From positions 12,087,178 to 12,151,177 of the forward strand of contig CM070717.1 of NCBI GenBank assembly GCA_036346275.1: a stretch of DNA of 64,000 nucleotides, written 5' to 3'. Source of the DNA: Otatea glauca (lineage: Eukaryota; Streptophyta; Magnoliopsida; Poales; Poaceae). Each line of letters opens with the position of its first letter. The stretch's first letter is position 1. The translations under genes and the position numbers were made by a program. This document shows positions 10,563 to 22,017 of this stretch, piece after piece. The notes beneath the pieces are model-generated. The model was not told the origin of the DNA. It was given only the letters and a program-made list of their open reading frames with translations, and did no database searches.

Positions 10563-11022
10563 GAAGTATATGGTGAAAGTAGACATATGGTGAAATCATG
10601 AAAGTAAACAAATAGGGACGTTGGATTGAATTTAAATGATTCAGATCTAGGTGGAATCTCACCTCTTTACTTAAACACATTTTACACATGACCCCTCAGA
10701 AAAATTACAAAATTTCACCTTAAGTGGAGGAGGTGGGATTCCATCTAAATCTGAACCATTCAAATTTGATCCAACATCCCTATTTGCCTACTTTCATGAT
10801 TTCACCATATGTCTACTTTCACCGTATACTTTCTCGTCTATCGAATCTGCATGCACCATTGAGATCTGAACCTTAAGTGGAGGAGGTGGGATTCTGTCTA
10901 GATCTGAACCATTCAAATTTGATCTAACGTCTCTATTTGCCTACTTTCAAAATTTCAATATATGTCCACTTTCACCGTATACTTTCTCGTCTATCGAATC
11001 TGCATGCACCATTGAGATGCAT
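10563..11022. repeat. Foldback repeat with duplicated right arm
   Basis: 10568-10652 (ATGGTGAAAGTAGACATATG onward) is inverted at about 10741-10835 (CTACTTTCATGATTTCACCA), giving arms near 90 bp around a loop near 90 bp. The segment from 10717 (ACCTTAAGTGGAGGAGGTGG) is then tandemly duplicated at 10870 with a period of 153 bp. A single diverged arm occurs at 3323-3405. This looks like a noncoding foldback or MITE-type element; no terminal duplication was identified. Confidence 0.75.
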
Positions 11023-12244
11023 ACTTATTCATCATTGTTACATGAGAGAGAGAGTGTTGTAACATCCCGAAAAATATAATAAAATAAAAATGAATATTTT
11101 GAATTTGAATATATTTATTTCTGAGTTTTATTAATATTATTAGTTTTTATTTGGATTTTCCTTGGATTTATGCTTTGTATGAAAAATCCAATAAATAGAA
11201 TTAATGAATGGAAAATGGTAAGAAGATAAAGAGGCAGGAGTAAAATATTGGAAAAAAATTACCATGAGACCTTACCCATGCTGGTAAACCAGCATAACTA
11301 TCTAGTAAAAATTCTATGCGCTGGAATATAAATAAATAAAATATTTAACCATCTCTTTTGACTAGAAACAGTAGAAGTCGGAATTACTAGAAGATATTAG
11401 AAGTTTATCTGGAGTCATAAAAATTACCCTAACACCCTCAGAGCATAGGCTACGTCTGGTAAAAATCTCAGAAATTTATCGTGTAATCTAAGCATTTTAA
11501 AAATTCAAGAACAGAGGCACTGAAAATCATCATGTAAGAATTTTTATAAAATATTTACTCAATAATTTGACTTGAAATGTTTATAGAGATATCTATAACC
11601 CAAGATAAACTCTCACAAAAGTTTTGAAAATAATTAGAATGATTTACACTCTTAAATAAAATACCGAAATGCAAATTCTGGACAGCGCACAGTGTCAGAA
11701 TTTATATAACAACTATATAATATATTTTGAGCTAATATTTTTACTACGTGGTAAAAATTTCCAGTAGACACCATTCAAAAAGTTTTAGAAAAATTGACCG
11801 CGATTTGATAGCAGTTTTAATGCCCACATGGAGCTGTCCGAGCCAAGCCCTTATCTCTTTGCAATCTCATCTCACTGACGTGTGGGCCTTGGTATTGTAG
11901 CGATTCGGTGCGCTGGCAATTGGGCTGGAGTTTCTCTCTCGTTGACCGGTGGGGTCGGTCCCACTCGTCAGCCACCGTTTTTCCTTCTCCTCTCTTCTTC
12001 TCCTCTCCGCCGAGCCTACCTCGCCACGCCCGAGTCTTCGCCGCCGCCTTGTGCCCCGACAACTCCGTGCCGCCCACCCCGTCATCTGATGCCACGTTCA
12101 ACCTCGGGAGCTCTGCGCCATACTCTGACCGCCTCATGTCGCCTCCTTGCCGGTGAGAGGCTTCGCGCCGCTTCGCCGAGCAGCGTAGAACCGAGCCGCA
12201 ACTTTCGCTTGCGTTCAAACCCTGTGAAGTCGAAATTGGCTGCC

Positions 12245-12252
12245 TATAAATA
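12245..12252 (+). promoter_or_regulatory. TATA box of the chromovirus LTR promoter
   Basis: TATAAATA in a GC-rich context, conserved as TATAAACA in the 3' LTR (26698). Transcription would start near 12275. The first ATG after that position is at 12371, the start of the candidate spliced ORF. Confidence 0.65.
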
Positions 12253-12370
12253 CTACCCTTGTGTCGCAATGAGTTTCCCCCTCGTCTTTCTACTTTTCTC
12301 CTGAGCCTCACGCCCCTAGCGATCTCCCTGTTCTTGCCATTGCCGCGGAGGAGCGAAAAGGGGGGAATCA

Positions 12371-15300
12371 ATGAAGTAAGCCTAATGGGCATCAATCTTT
12401 GAAATTTCTTGGTCCTGGAGATTCGCCGCGCCTCCTAGAATACTGATTAATCTTTCTTTTGCCCTTGTTTTATCCGTAGTTCATCCCCACCGCCGCTTTT
12501 CTTCTTCACGGCCGGCGACCGTTGGCAGCCGTCCCCAGTTCATCCCCGACCACATCATCAGGTGAAATGGAACCCTTGCAACTCACTGATACTCACCCCG
12601 TACTTTTCCGGCGGAATTGTGGCCATCAAGGAGCTTTTGCTCGCGCAGCCATGGCGGCTGCCGCCCCTCCTCGGTGCCGACTACCTTTTCGGCCACCTCC
12701 CGACGAATGGGCAACATCCCTGGGTGCGCACGAATGTGCTCATGCTCATGGTGTTACCCATTCCATCACGGCGGAGATGGTTCATCGGCGGTGAGCGAGA
12801 CCAAGCTCTCTTCGTGTCGTCGATGACCATTAAGTCAGGTTTGTCGATTCTTGTAGCCTCACCGAATGTTCCCAATCGCCGCAGATCGGGTCCCAGCCGC
12901 CGATCTCGCCACCTCGCGTGTGTTAGCCTAGTCGCTGACGGGTGGGGTCAGTTTGTCAGCCAGACCGAGCTGGTTCAAATGCGTTAGCGCGCCAAAAGCC
13001 GGAAGAGGCTTTCCAACAGCGAAAACGTATTTTGGAATTTCAGTGCATTTTCCAAAACCGAGCCAATTCAATTGTCCATAACTTTTGAATCATAACTCCA
13101 AAATTAGTGAAATGAGATTCTATATTCATGTAAAATCAGGTACTTTGAAAATATACAAAAATATTTTGAAAATGATCAGAGTGTAAATTTGAAATTCATA
13201 TTTGAATAAAAGGCCAAAACATATGGTTTATACAAAAATTCTACAAACAAACTTAGACTTTAATGAAACTAATTTTATTGGAATCCTTATGCTTCCAGAA
13301 GTTCAAATATATAAAAATATTTAATTTTCATATATGTTTGAACTACTTTCTATTTAAGTTTTGCATTCAATACACTAAAAATTTAGATATGCATAACTAT
13401 ATGGACGAAATATGAAATAAGTAAAAATTTGGTTTCTGAATATTAGTGTGGCAGTAGAATACTTGAACTTGCCAAAATAATTAAGGAGTAATCTTGATTT
13501 GAACTACCTTGAAAAAAATATGAAATAACCCATGTGCCACATGTACATATATGCGCGCGCGCGCACACACACACATATATATATATATATATAGCAAGTT
13601 AAATAGTTAGAATATAAGTTAGTTGGGCTCAAACCATGAACAAATCTAGTAACCAAGATTAATAGGTTTGGTTTAATCAACACCTTTTTCTTAGGCATCA
13701 CTTAAGGCTAAGTGCTTTTCGCGTATAACCCTTTATCTTATGTTTTAAATTTTATTAGCCTGGATAATTTTAGCATCTATAATTCGAAGTTATAAATGTA
13801 AAAATTTAAAATGTTAGCCTCTTGAATTCGCAATTCAATAATAGATAATATATGAGAGAATCATGTTTGTTCATCATAAAAATCATTAACAATGTGATTG
13901 TGTAGTTATCTAAATCATGAGGTCTTGAAATCCTATAATTCAAACCCTAAAATATATTCTTGTTTTCTGCAGTTAATCTTTATTTGGTTTATTGTTTGTT
14001 TTCTTTTTTCCCTTAATGAATTTTGATATTTGCTATGTTCCCGTTTGATCGACGTGTAGAATCCGACGTGCTCGAGGAGGAAGACGACTCTATCGCAGAT
14101 CCAGATTTCGTACCAGACAGTGAGCTGCAAGGCAAGCAACCTCTTGAGCATATTGAGCCTGTTAATTTACCTACCTTATGTTGTTTTTGTCTATGTACGA
14201 TGCATCCGGATAATTCTCCATAGAAGTGCTAATTTGGGTTGAAACTGTAGTTAATCCTATACATTATGGTTTACTTTAATCTGTATAGACATGTGAACCT
14301 TGCAAACCTTAGTTTGAACTAGACATACTTAATGTCATTTTGGGTATAACAGCTAGCATAATATTCTTGCTTAAGCTATCCGTTATGTGTTTCAGGCTTT
14401 TTCAACAAATGTATGGTCCTTTTTGGGGAAAGGTTGCTGGTACTTTGAGTAAAAACCCAAAATAAAACTATGGTTTGATGCGGGCGATTATTGGCAATAG
14501 CCGGTGGTGCAAAGGGAGTTGCACGTAGTATAGGGTGGAGTATCGCCCGTGTCGGATTAAGGACCGAGCAATGGGACGCTATAGATCCAAGAATTCCGTA
14601 CAACCACGAGGGCTGGTATGGGACAGTCTTAGCCTATTAAGTTATTTAGATGTGGCTTTGCATCCAAGAAAGGCGGGAGTTAGCACAGGCATTCCGGTCA
14701 GGTCTACCTGTAGGGGTTTCTACATACCAATGCAACGGTGTACGCCTTGCCATGAACAGAAACGGGTGTTGGGTGTGATGAAAGTTGATCCACGGCTTGG
14801 GTGAGTGTTTCTGTTTCCATGGCGAGGGTCAAACGTCCCAGGCTGGTTCAAAGCCATGTCTAAGTAATGTAACGGCTCTGTGTGATCTCTCTGCAGCACA
14901 CCAAAGTAAGTGTGTCAATTGCGCTGCACAAAGAGCTGATCATTCCTTGTGGGTAAAGTTGTACGCCTCTGTAGAGTGTAAGATCTAATCGATTAGCCGC
15001 GCCCGCGGTCATGGGCACTTGGTGAAGTCATTCCAATGTTAGAGTCTTTTTGAATTTTCTGAAAAATGGGTTTGGTTTAGAAACCATTTTGCAACTAGCT
15101 TTTTGTGTCAAAGGATAGACACCGGGGATCTTTACAGTCGGGTAGACTGGGTTGGAAGACTTGGGATATTTACTTTCGCTTTATGTCTCAATTACTTTAC
15201 TCAAAATGAGTTGTTAAAAATCTATTATATTCATACTTTGAAATGTTTGTGCAATCGCAAAATAACCTGTAACCTGCCTTTGCTTAGCCTGCATGATTAT

Positions 15301-15449
15301 TTATTTGCATTTGTCAAACACTATAAGTCTTGTTGAGTACCAATGTACTCAATCTTGCATATGCTGTCTCAGAGGACGAAGCCTGCGAAGTGCCAGATGA
15401 TTCTTATTTCCAAGCAGGGCATGAGGTTTTCGACGATGATTTTCCCTAG
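12371..15449 (+). CDS. Candidate four-exon ORF inside the LTR (inferred)
   Basis: Not a recognised gene. The model is: ATGAA (12371-12375) ending at donor GTAAGC; acceptor CCGTAG then 12480-12838, open throughout, ending TCAG before donor GTTTGT; acceptor GTGTAG then 14060-14131; GC-type donor AAG|GCAAGC; acceptor TGTCTCAG then 15373-15449 ending in TAG. The lengths 5, 359, 72 and 77 sum to 513, an exact 171 codons including the stop, and all junction phases agree. The first 120 residues are Pro- and Trp-containing and mildly hydrophobic; the last two exons are strongly acidic (VLEEEDDS, FVPDSELQ, EVPDDSYF). In the 3' LTR the third exon is frame-broken. The same last two exons, with equal phases, occur in the solo LTR at 22018-23354. 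Splicing is predicted by eye only. Confidence 0.35.
13547..13592 (+). repeat. Compound microsatellite (GC)n(AC)n(AT)n in 5' LTR
   Basis: A GC dinucleotide run passes into AC and then AT repeats. The matching place in the 3' LTR (about 27999-28022) has only an AT run, so the tract changed after insertion. Confidence 0.9.
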
Positions 15450-15711
15450 GTTTTGCCTAGTCAGTTGCCTGGGGTTAGTGGGCAAACCACAAGGCTTTTG
15501 GAGTTCTTTTGACTCTTTAATTTTCGTTGTTCAGTCTTTGTAAAATATTAAGCTTTGTATAATTATTCCGCTTACATTTATATGTATCGGTTTGTTTCCC
15601 GTGTGGTTGTGATATAAATGTTGTAAACATGTGAGTGCTGGCCACTGATCATGGGACTATTACAGTGATCACATGTAGGTTCCTGTTTGCAAGAACGTGG
15701 TCTCACTGCGT

Positions 15712-15724
15712 TGGTATCAGAGCC
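15712..15724 (+). other. Primer-binding site, initiator tRNA-Met type
   Basis: TGGTATCAGAGCC, six bases after the LTR end, is the usual complement to the 3' end of plant initiator tRNA-Met used by many LTR retrotransposons to prime minus-strand synthesis. Confidence 0.95.
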
Positions 15725-15907
15725 ACACTGACGGTTGGAAACCATGGGTAAATGGTCGTTAGTTAGTTATATGAAGATTTAATTTGAAAAATAAACAAAA
15801 CTCTATTCTCTACTAATAATGAAATTTAGCATATTTGCTAATTTTCTTATTTGTAGCTCCTTAATTGTTCGTAATAACTACTATTAATCTTATCTTCTCT
15901 TTTGTAG

Positions 15908-16663
15908 ATGACACACTATGTACCCTGTCACGAGTCGACTGTTCCAGAGTTTGGCAGAATGATGGGAGTGTTACACCACCTATTGAAGGATTGCCATTTT
16001 GAAAGCTCCCCAAGATATGTAGTATTTCAGGCATACCTGAGCTCGGTGACTAAGGAGTATGCCACTAGAGTTTTCATACCCCCTAGACCGGTTTTCAATG
16101 AGGGGAAAGTTGTTTTGATGGATATGGATCATCTATGGATGCTTCAATGAATGAGGCTGCATATCGAGCTGTGATCCATCTTCGCCATGTGCTTCCAGAT
16201 TTGGACCTTGCCTACTACTACTTTCCTGGAAGGCCCCTGGTTGGAGACAATGTATATAGAGATCATAGTGGGGTTAGGAGTGATGGTCTTAGAGTCATAG
16301 TAAATTTTGTAAATTGTCTAGATAAGCACTATGTTCAGTTGGCACAAGAGTTATTGGAAACCCGTCATAGTATGGCATTTTTGGAGGCCCACTTGGCGAC
16401 GTGCGTGGCAAGAGGCACTATACCACGCATGGTGCTAAGTGATGGGACTTCTCAAATCCCATCCGCACGACGTCTTCCACTGCTCTTATGTGCCTACGCC
16501 CGGTGTGCCAAAAGGGGCTAGAATGTCTTGCATAGGTAGTCGCCCACGTCTTGTAAATGATAAGGGTATAAATCCCCGTAGTACTTGTGAGTATCATCCT
16601 GAAGCTCCTTGGGTATATCGGCGTAGAGCCTACGCCACTAGGGCTTTGTATAAGGTAGAGTAA
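15908..16663 (+). pseudogene. Extra ORF before gag (first), frameshifted
   Basis: The ORF opens with MTHYVPCHESTVPEFGRMMG directly after the acceptor-like TCTTCTCTTTTGTAG. About 80 residues are open to a stop near 16148. A frame change near 16130 continues through EAAYRAVIHLRHVLPDL and YYYFPGRPLVGD to about 16440, and another change leads to the natural-looking end RALYKVE before TAA at 16661. The intact ancestor would have been about 250 residues. I recognise no enzyme motif. The final part before 16440 is predicted helical (LAQELLETRHSMAFLEAHLA). A similar helical segment lies before gag in the decayed minus-strand element at 34200-34520, so the ORF seems typical of this lineage. Extra ORFs are known in some plant Ty3/gypsy elements; the role is unknown. 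Confidence 0.55.
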
Positions 16664-16947
16664 GTAGGAGTATGTGGATGGGATGTAACATCTTTTGTAG
16701 CTATGGGTAGTATGAAATAATAAAGTGGTATGTCTTTTGTTGTAAATTGGTATGGCATCAGTTGCTTGTGGTCTGTGAATCTCATGATAAAGGTTGCCAA
16801 AGAAATAGCTTAGCTCATGTAGACTATAAAAGTTATATGTATAAAATTGAGAGGTGATTCCAGGTTGTACAGGAAGTAGTGCAGTTGTTCTTCCTATGTT
16901 GCTAGCATTGTATTAGTGCTGATTTTGTTTTTGCTTTAAAATTTCAG

Positions 16948-17409
16948 ATGGCAAATCCCGCCAGTTGGACAGCTATAGTTAGAGAATTAGCAGAAAGTCT
17001 TGGGCAAGAAAAGAATCACCCTATGCTCACCATTAGGCAAGCAACCGATGGATTTAAGATTTATGCGCATGCAGTTACTGTAAGAAGAGAGAGTCGCATG
17101 CACCATCGTGTTAAGCATCATGATTCAAATAGGATCCAAGCTATACAAGAAACAAGTCGCAAGTTGATGAGAAAGATTTGTCAAGTACATCATGTTAATA
17201 TGAGTGTGTATGTGCACTTGTATGAAGCACGTGTAGGTCGCCAAAGGCCCGAGTTAGAACCGAGGAGGCGTAGGACAGGGAATACGCAAGAATATTTGCG
17301 CCAATTTCGCCCAGCGGGAGTCCAAGAGCCGCTTCCCGAGCCTTCTAGTTCGGGGAGCAGTTGTGATGCTGGATCGCCGTCGCATGATCTGGGGATTGAT
17401 AGTGAATAG
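16948..17409 (+). CDS. Extra ORF before gag (second), intact, function unknown
   Basis: A 153-residue ORF starts MANPASWTAIVRELAESLGQ immediately after CTTTAAAATTTCAG. It is complete, with no internal break, which is unusual in this decayed element. The middle is rich in His and Arg (VRRESRMHHRVKHHD) with a helical stretch (ETSRKLMRKICQVHHVN). The C-terminal third has an Arg-rich block (EPRRRRTG) and ends Ser- and Asp-rich. No catalytic motif, signal peptide or membrane segment is visible. The His/Arg content would fit a nucleic-acid binding role, but that is a guess. It lies between the first extra ORF and gag, on the same strand. Confidence 0.55.
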   Translation: MANPASWTAIVRELAESLGQEKNHPMLTIRQATDGFKIYAHAVTVRRESRMHHRVKHHDSNRIQAIQETSRKLMRKICQVHHVNMSVYVHLYEARVGRQRPELEPRRRRTGNTQEYLRQFRPAGVQEPLPEPSSSGSSCDAGSPSHDLGIDSE

Positions 17410-17751
17410 GTCCTCTCCAATGACCTTGATATTTAAGCATTAATGTTCTGGGTGTGAGGATCAAGGTCACAGAAAAATGAGGCAGTAACAGACATGTAAA
17501 AAAGTTGATATGCGTATGTATAGGTAATATCTAAGTGAGGTACTTTTGGTATTGTAAGTTCTTGAGCTATATCTTTTTATGTGAATTATAACAATGGATT
17601 TTCCTCATGAGTTGTAACTATGAAGTGAAAATTTTCGATGGGATGATCCTTAAAAAGATACAGAAGCAAGACATGTAAAATGATTATGTGGTGAATAAAT
17701 TGAAATAGTATCCTTTTCTCTATAACATATTAAAAAGGTGATGATTGCAGG

Positions 17752-19357
17752 ATGAGGCCAACAAAGTCGCTTAGTCAGATTCTAGAGACCGATGCGACCG
17801 AGGATGCTCGCGACCCTCGAGTAAGCATCTCGACGCCAGCACAGCCAAATCCGCAGCATCCAGCGACGAGAGCTTCGACATCTCGAGCGGCTTGTCGAGA
17901 TGCCCCCATTCCATCTCCTGTCGAGGATAATGTTCCTAATGAGTTCTTGAGAACTCAGTCACCTAATTGAGCAAGGAAGGCAAGCAAATACCTTGCTGCT
18001 GCAACAAATAGCTCAAAACACAGCGGCACAAGGTGTTGCTCGTGGAGGGAACGGTGGACCGCCACAAGTGTCCAGGCTGAGTGAGTTCTTGAGAACTCAG
18101 TCACCTGTTTTCTCCGCTTCAGCCGAGCCCCTTGATGCGGATGATTGGCTACGCGCCATGGAGAGCAAGCTGAATATTGCCCAGTGTGATGACCGAGAGA
18201 AGGTCCTTTATGCCTCCTATCAGCTCCAGGGAATCGCAACTATTTGGTGGGAAAATTATCAAGCAGTTTTGCCAGAGGGGCGAGAAGTGCTTTGGCCAGA
18301 GTTCAAAGCTACTTTTCGTCGCACTCATATTCCCGCCAGTGTAATTGAGGTGAAGAAACAGGAGTTCATGGATTTGAAGCAAGGCTCGATGACTGTGATG
18401 GAATATTTGCATCGCTTCAACCAGTTGTCCCGGTATGCTACGTATGAAGTAGCGGATGAAGCGAGGAGAATTGAGCGGTTCCGAGAGAACCTGAATGAGG
18501 AGATCAAGTGGGCTTTGATAGCTCAAGGTATTGATGTTTTTCAGACTCTTGTTGACAAAGCTATAAGGGTGGAGCATGGCAGTTGCAGTGTATTGGAGAG
18601 TCGAAAGCGCAAGTGGCTTGCGTGCAGCTCAGCTGGGGCTGGGTCGTCTAGGTCGCAAGGGTGGCAGTCGACCAATTTTCGTCGACCACCACCACTTCAA
18701 GCACCAAGGGCCCAGCGACAGACTCCCCAGACTTAGTGATCTTAGAGTCAGGCTCCCCGCTTCATACAGCGGCAATCACAGTAGCCTGTTCGCTAAGTGC
18801 AACAGCCTAGAACGGCTGCTGTTGTCCAGAAGCAAACACTTAATGTCACTTGTTTCCATTGCAACGAGCGTGAAAATTATGCTAGCTCCTATCCTAAGAA
18901 GAGGACTAGACAACCACGTTCACAAGCCCAAGGCCGGTCTCAGGAAGCAGCAAGGCGACAATCCCAAGGATCGGCTCCACCACCTGCACAAGACGGAAAT
19001 GTTGGGCGCCTTCATCATATGACAACTGAGGAAGCACCGGATGTTGTGCTTGGTATGTTTCCCGTGCAATCTATTCCTACCATGGTTCTGTTTGATTCGG
19101 GAGCTTCCCATTCTTTTATATCCAAGAAGTTTTCTGAACAAAACAAGTTAGAAGTTTCTCTGTTGCCTACTCATATGGTTGTGCGATCGCCTGGGGCGAC
19201 CATTAGAACTGCCAGTTTTTGTGCTGGAGTTAGCATAGAAATCAATGGGATTATGTTTCAAGCTAATCTCATCATGATAGAGATATCTGGACTAGAGGTG
19301 ATTTTAGGCATGCATTGGTTGGCTAAACATAAGGGTTGCATAAACTGTGCTAATTGA
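17752..19357 (+). pseudogene. chromovirus gag and protease, broken
   Basis: ATG at 17752 follows ATGATTGCAG|G. The N-terminal part is open to a stop at 17968 caused by a 28-bp insertion (see 17941). Gag continues in 17993-18736 with the retrotransposon gag core (ADDWLRAMESKLNI, WWENYQAVLPEG, YLHRFNQLSRYA). The nucleocapsid knuckle near 18855 reads CFHCNERENYASSYP: the first two Cys remain, but His and the last Cys of the C-x2-C-x4-H-x4-C pattern are replaced. The aspartic protease keeps its active site (LFDSGASHSF, about 19088). A TGA ends this ORF at 19357 before reverse transcriptase. Confidence 0.9.
17941..17964 (+). repeat. 24-bp copy of downstream gag sequence inserted in gag
   Basis: The 24 bases starting GAGTTCTTGAGAACTCAGTC are identical to 18083-18106. 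Removing a 28-base block (17941-17968) restores an open frame through ...NVPN and EQGRQAN, so the copy is an insertion and 18083 is the source. Confidence 0.85.
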
Positions 19358-21133
19358 TCTATATTCCTTGTAAATCAAGATGGAGCACATGTAGAATTTG
19401 CCTCAAGTACAAAAATTTCAGCACCTCAACCAATCTGGTGTTCGACATCTACTGTTAAATTAGAAGAGGTGCCAATAGCTAATGAGTTTCCAGAGGTTTT
19501 TCCTGTTGAATTGCCAGGAGTGCCTCTGGATCGTGATATGGAGTTTATTATTGATTTGGTGCCGGGAACTGCACCAATATCAAAACGTCCATATCGAATG
19601 CCTCCAAATGAGTTAGTGGAATTGAAAAAGCAACTCAAGGAGCAGCTAGATAAAGGATTCATTCATCCCAACACGCCGCCCTGGGGAAGTCCTGTTCTTT
19701 TTGTCAAGAAAAAGGACAATAGCCTGCGCATGTGCGTAGACTACCGTGCTTTAAATGAAGTAACCATCAAAAATAAACATCCGCTTCCCCAGATTGATGA
19801 TCTGTTTGATCAGCAAATGGAGCACAAATCTTTTCCAAGATAGACTTGAAGCTGGGATATTTTCAGTTAAAGGTCAGACCATCAGATATCCCGAAGACCG
19901 CTTTCACTACACGTTATGGTTTATATGAATATACCGTAATGTCCTTTGGGCTTACTAATGCTCCAACAAGCTTTATGAATTTGATGAATAAAGTTTTCAT
20001 TGAGTATTTGGACAAGTTCGTAGTGGTCTTTATTGATGATATCCTTGTCTATTCCAAGAGTGAAGGGGATCATAAGCAGCATTTGCATATGATTCTCAGC
20101 AAGCTCCGAGAAAATAAGTTGTATGCCAAATTTGAGAAATGCGAGTTTTGGTTGAAGGAAGTGGCATTTCTCGGGCATGTTTTATCTGGAGGCGGAGTTG
20201 CTGTTGACTCAAGTAAAGTACAAGCAGTGTTGGTATGGGAAAGGCCGCAGTCAGTTCCAAAAATTCGAAGTTTTCTAGGCTTTGCCGGCTATTATCGTCG
20301 GTTCATTGAAAACTTCTCCAAGATTGCTAAGCCACTAACACAACTTCTAAAGAAGGAAAGGAAGTTCGAGTGGACTTCTGATTGTGAAGAGAGTTTCCAA
20401 AGGCTAAAAGAAAAGTTAACATCTGCCCCAGTGCTTATATTGCCAGATATTCACAAGAATTTTGAAGTATATTGTGATGCATCGCTTCACGGTTTGGGCT
20501 GTGTGTTGATGCAAGAAGGCAGAATTGTCGCGTATGCCTCTCGACAACTCCGCCCTCATTGTAACATCCCAAAATCCAGCTTAATTAAGTTTTTATTGCT
20601 TAAAAGTGCATTTGTGATTTTCTGGAATTTATTTGGATTTTTCTGGATTTATTTGAATTAATTCTTATTTCAAGTTTATTGCCTTTTATTCAAACTTATT
20701 TAAATCTGTGCAAAGTTAAAATAAAGTTTTGCCAAAAATATTTTATTTGAGTCCAGAATGTCTCAAAGTATTTTTGAGAAATTTCTGGGATTTTTCCTGA
20801 TTATTTATTTGCCTAAAATCAATTAAGTGAATTTCTAGAATTATTTTAAAGGTTTAATCGGTGAAAAATCTGGGAATGTGTTGGGCCGAGCCCAACATCT
20901 CGCGCGTGTAGTCTGTGGGTCGTGCGGCCCGATTCAGCCTGTCTCAAGAAACCCTAAGCTTGGCGGCCGCTTGATCGCGATCCATCGGCTCGAGGAAGCC
21001 GCGATGCGCCGAGTCTTGACCGTCGGATCGGGACACGCGTCGCGCCGTCGTTTATCGTCCCCGAAGCGGACTTGGAGTTCGCCGCCGTGTGGTCATCGGA
21101 CTTGTTCGCCGTGTAGGACTCGAATCCCCGAGC

Positions 21134-21140
21134 TATTTAA
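21134..21140 (+). promoter_or_regulatory. TATA-like box of the solo LTR
   Basis: TATTTAA about 575 bp into the LTR within a GC-rich stretch, in the place that corresponds to the TATA box of the larger LTR. Confidence 0.4.
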
Positions 21141-22017
21141 GGCGCGGTAGACCCCGAGGTTCTCCGGATCGCGCCGATCTGCGCCCTAGTTCGCCGCCGT
21201 CGAGTAGCCTCAGAGCGCTGTGGCGACCTCGTCGTAGTTGGTTTCCTAAGCCGCCGCTGTTTTCCCGTGTTGCGCCGCCGGAAGGTCGCCCTTGCCTCTT
21301 TGGTTCCAGTTGCGCGTTCGCCAAGGTGCCGCGCGTCGGATCTGCTACTTCTTCGCCACCGGAAGGGTCTGGTTCATCATCGGGAGAGTCGTTGTCTTTG
21401 TCTCCAGGAGTGGAGCGCCGCCGCGACATCGTGGAGGTTGGAGCTTCGGCGACCGTCAGATTGTTGATCAACGCCCGCCAGTGCGCCACGTCGTTGCATC
21501 TACAGTGAACGGCTCGGGTAAAGTTTTAACCAAAGGATTAGATCCGTCGGTTTAGATCGCACTCACGCTTCACCCTTTATGCACCGCCGGATCCGTGGGG
21601 CGTTGGCCCCGATCTCGCCACGCTGCCAATCGGGTGCGTGCCGCGTGTCGGATAGTCCCGTGGAGCCATGCACCGGGTCCACAAAGGATCGATCCAAATC
21701 ATGGACCGAGTCCATGGACCATGGCACGGTCGCCATGGGATTGGCTAGCGTCAGGGCTGATGTCACGCTGACGTCATAAATCGGTTTTTAGAATAAAAAT
21801 AAATCTGTTAATTTCGAATTTCTGATTTTCTGATTTCAGTATTTATTTCAAACTTCAAAAGGCTATATCTTTTGCATCGTAACTCGGATTTGAGTGATTC
21901 CAGTTTCTAAAAATTTGTAAAATTGAGATCTATTTAATGGTGAATTTTATTTGATTTTTGGAGTTCAATTGCTCTCTGTTTTGGTATTTATTTGCTTTTC
22001 TTCTTCGGTACGCGTAG

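Larger units (their letters stand above)
11058..15705 (+). repeat. 5' LTR of chromovirus (4648 bp)
   Basis: Starts TGTAACATCCCGAAAAATAT and ends GGTCTCA. It matches 25490-30138 along its length with scattered substitutions and small indels. The first 0.8 kb is AT-rich, then a GC-rich block holds a TATA box at 12245; R and U5 would therefore be about 3.4 kb long. It holds the candidate spliced ORF described at 12371-15449 and a compound microsatellite. Confidence 0.95.

Noticed and set aside
11817..12395. 192-codon minus-strand ORF in the LTR, also present at 26330-26848
   Set aside because: It lies antisense to the GC-rich promoter region of both LTRs and has no domain; GC-rich sequence keeps antisense frames open by chance.
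15712..15724. Possible tRNA gene fragment
   Set aside because: Only the 13 bases complementary to the tRNA-Met 3' end are present, at the position of a primer-binding site.
20878..21766. Several GC-rich ORFs in the solo LTR
   Set aside because: Open on both strands, no domain, and located around the LTR promoter; not supported as genes.
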